This document shows, one piece after another, positions 5,083 through 5,141 of a DNA stretch of 5,141 nt (the stretch's first letter is position 1; every line of letters starts with the position of its first letter). A model generated the notes under the pieces. The model did not search any database, was not told where the DNA came from, and saw nothing but the letters and a program-made list of their open reading frames with translations. This DNA comes from an uncultured Lachnospiraceae bacterium (GTDB lineage Bacteria; Bacillota_A; Clostridia; Lachnospirales; Lachnospiraceae). The stretch is taken from contig CAMOZF010000156.1 of NCBI GenBank assembly GCA_946630765.1, positions 1 through 5,141 of the forward strand. The letters run 5' to 3'. Made by a program: the position numbers and the translations under genes.

Positions 5083-5141
5083 TCACTCCACTTCAGCGGT
5101 CCGGTAAATATAGCTGTGCGCGTGCTGACTGTTTTCCGCGG
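5083..5141 (-). CDS. C-terminal end of an unidentified gene, cut by right edge
   Basis: On the minus strand an open frame enters from the edge and gives the last 18 residues of a protein (AENSQHAHSYIYRTAEVE) before TGA at 5085-5083. The frame is chosen because its codons end mostly in G or C like the neighbouring genes, and because the stop is followed closely by the strong terminator. A second frame also stops nearby but uses TTA and CTA leucine codons rare in the neighbours, and the third runs through the terminator. The stretch is too short to recognise any family. Confidence 0.45.
   Translation of the reverse strand, partial: AENSQHAHSYIYRTAEVE

Noticed and set aside
4910..5107. Plus-strand open frame across the promoter and terminator region
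   Set aside because: It runs through a 13-bp terminator stem and a promoter, and its product shows no family features.

Overview
The window looks like chromosomal DNA of a moderately GC-rich member of the Bacillota, most likely a Clostridia/Lachnospiraceae-type anaerobe. The reasons are strong AGGAGG-type ribosome binding sites, compact genes all on one strand, sigma-A-like promoters with 17-bp spacers, and a small membrane protein plus P-type ATPase pair of a kind common in that group. The assignment is inferred from gene content and style only. No RNA gene, insertion sequence or CRISPR array was seen.

Everything supported reads on the minus strand, so transcription runs from the right edge to the left edge. 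From right to left: (1) the last codons of an unidentified gene (5083-5141) and a strong hairpin terminator (5006-5051); (2) a near-consensus promoter (4948-4976) with a palindrome in its spacer, a leader hairpin, and an alpha/beta hydrolase gene (4047-4889); (3) a second near-consensus promoter (4012-4040), flanked by an inverted repeat, driving a zinc-dependent medium-chain dehydrogenase (2927-3964) and, 20 nt later, a beta-lactamase-fold serine hydrolase (1428-2906); (4) a third promoter (1376-1404) driving a 94-residue glycine-zipper membrane protein of the DUF6110/DUF1490 type (1019-1303) and, 6 nt later, a heavy-metal-type P-type ATPase (1-1012) that runs off the left edge before its phosphorylation site.

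The two halves seem functionally separate. The left half is a metal-transport unit. It resembles in layout the mycobacterial PacL/Ctp pairs, in which a DUF1490 protein is made just ahead of, and works with, a P-type efflux ATPase. The right half is a set of three soluble enzymes: an esterase-like hydrolase, an NAD-type polyol/alcohol dehydrogenase and a serine hydrolase. They could act on one esterified or lactone-type substrate, but no residue in the sequence fixes that substrate. The promoters of the two right-hand transcription units share a TGACATTT(TC)CGGAA block next to the -35 box, which is the best hint of a common regulator.

The most notable points are the PacL-like/ATPase pair, the degenerate metal-binding domain of the ATPase (no CxxC), and the shared promoter block. 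No wholly new system can be claimed from this window alone.
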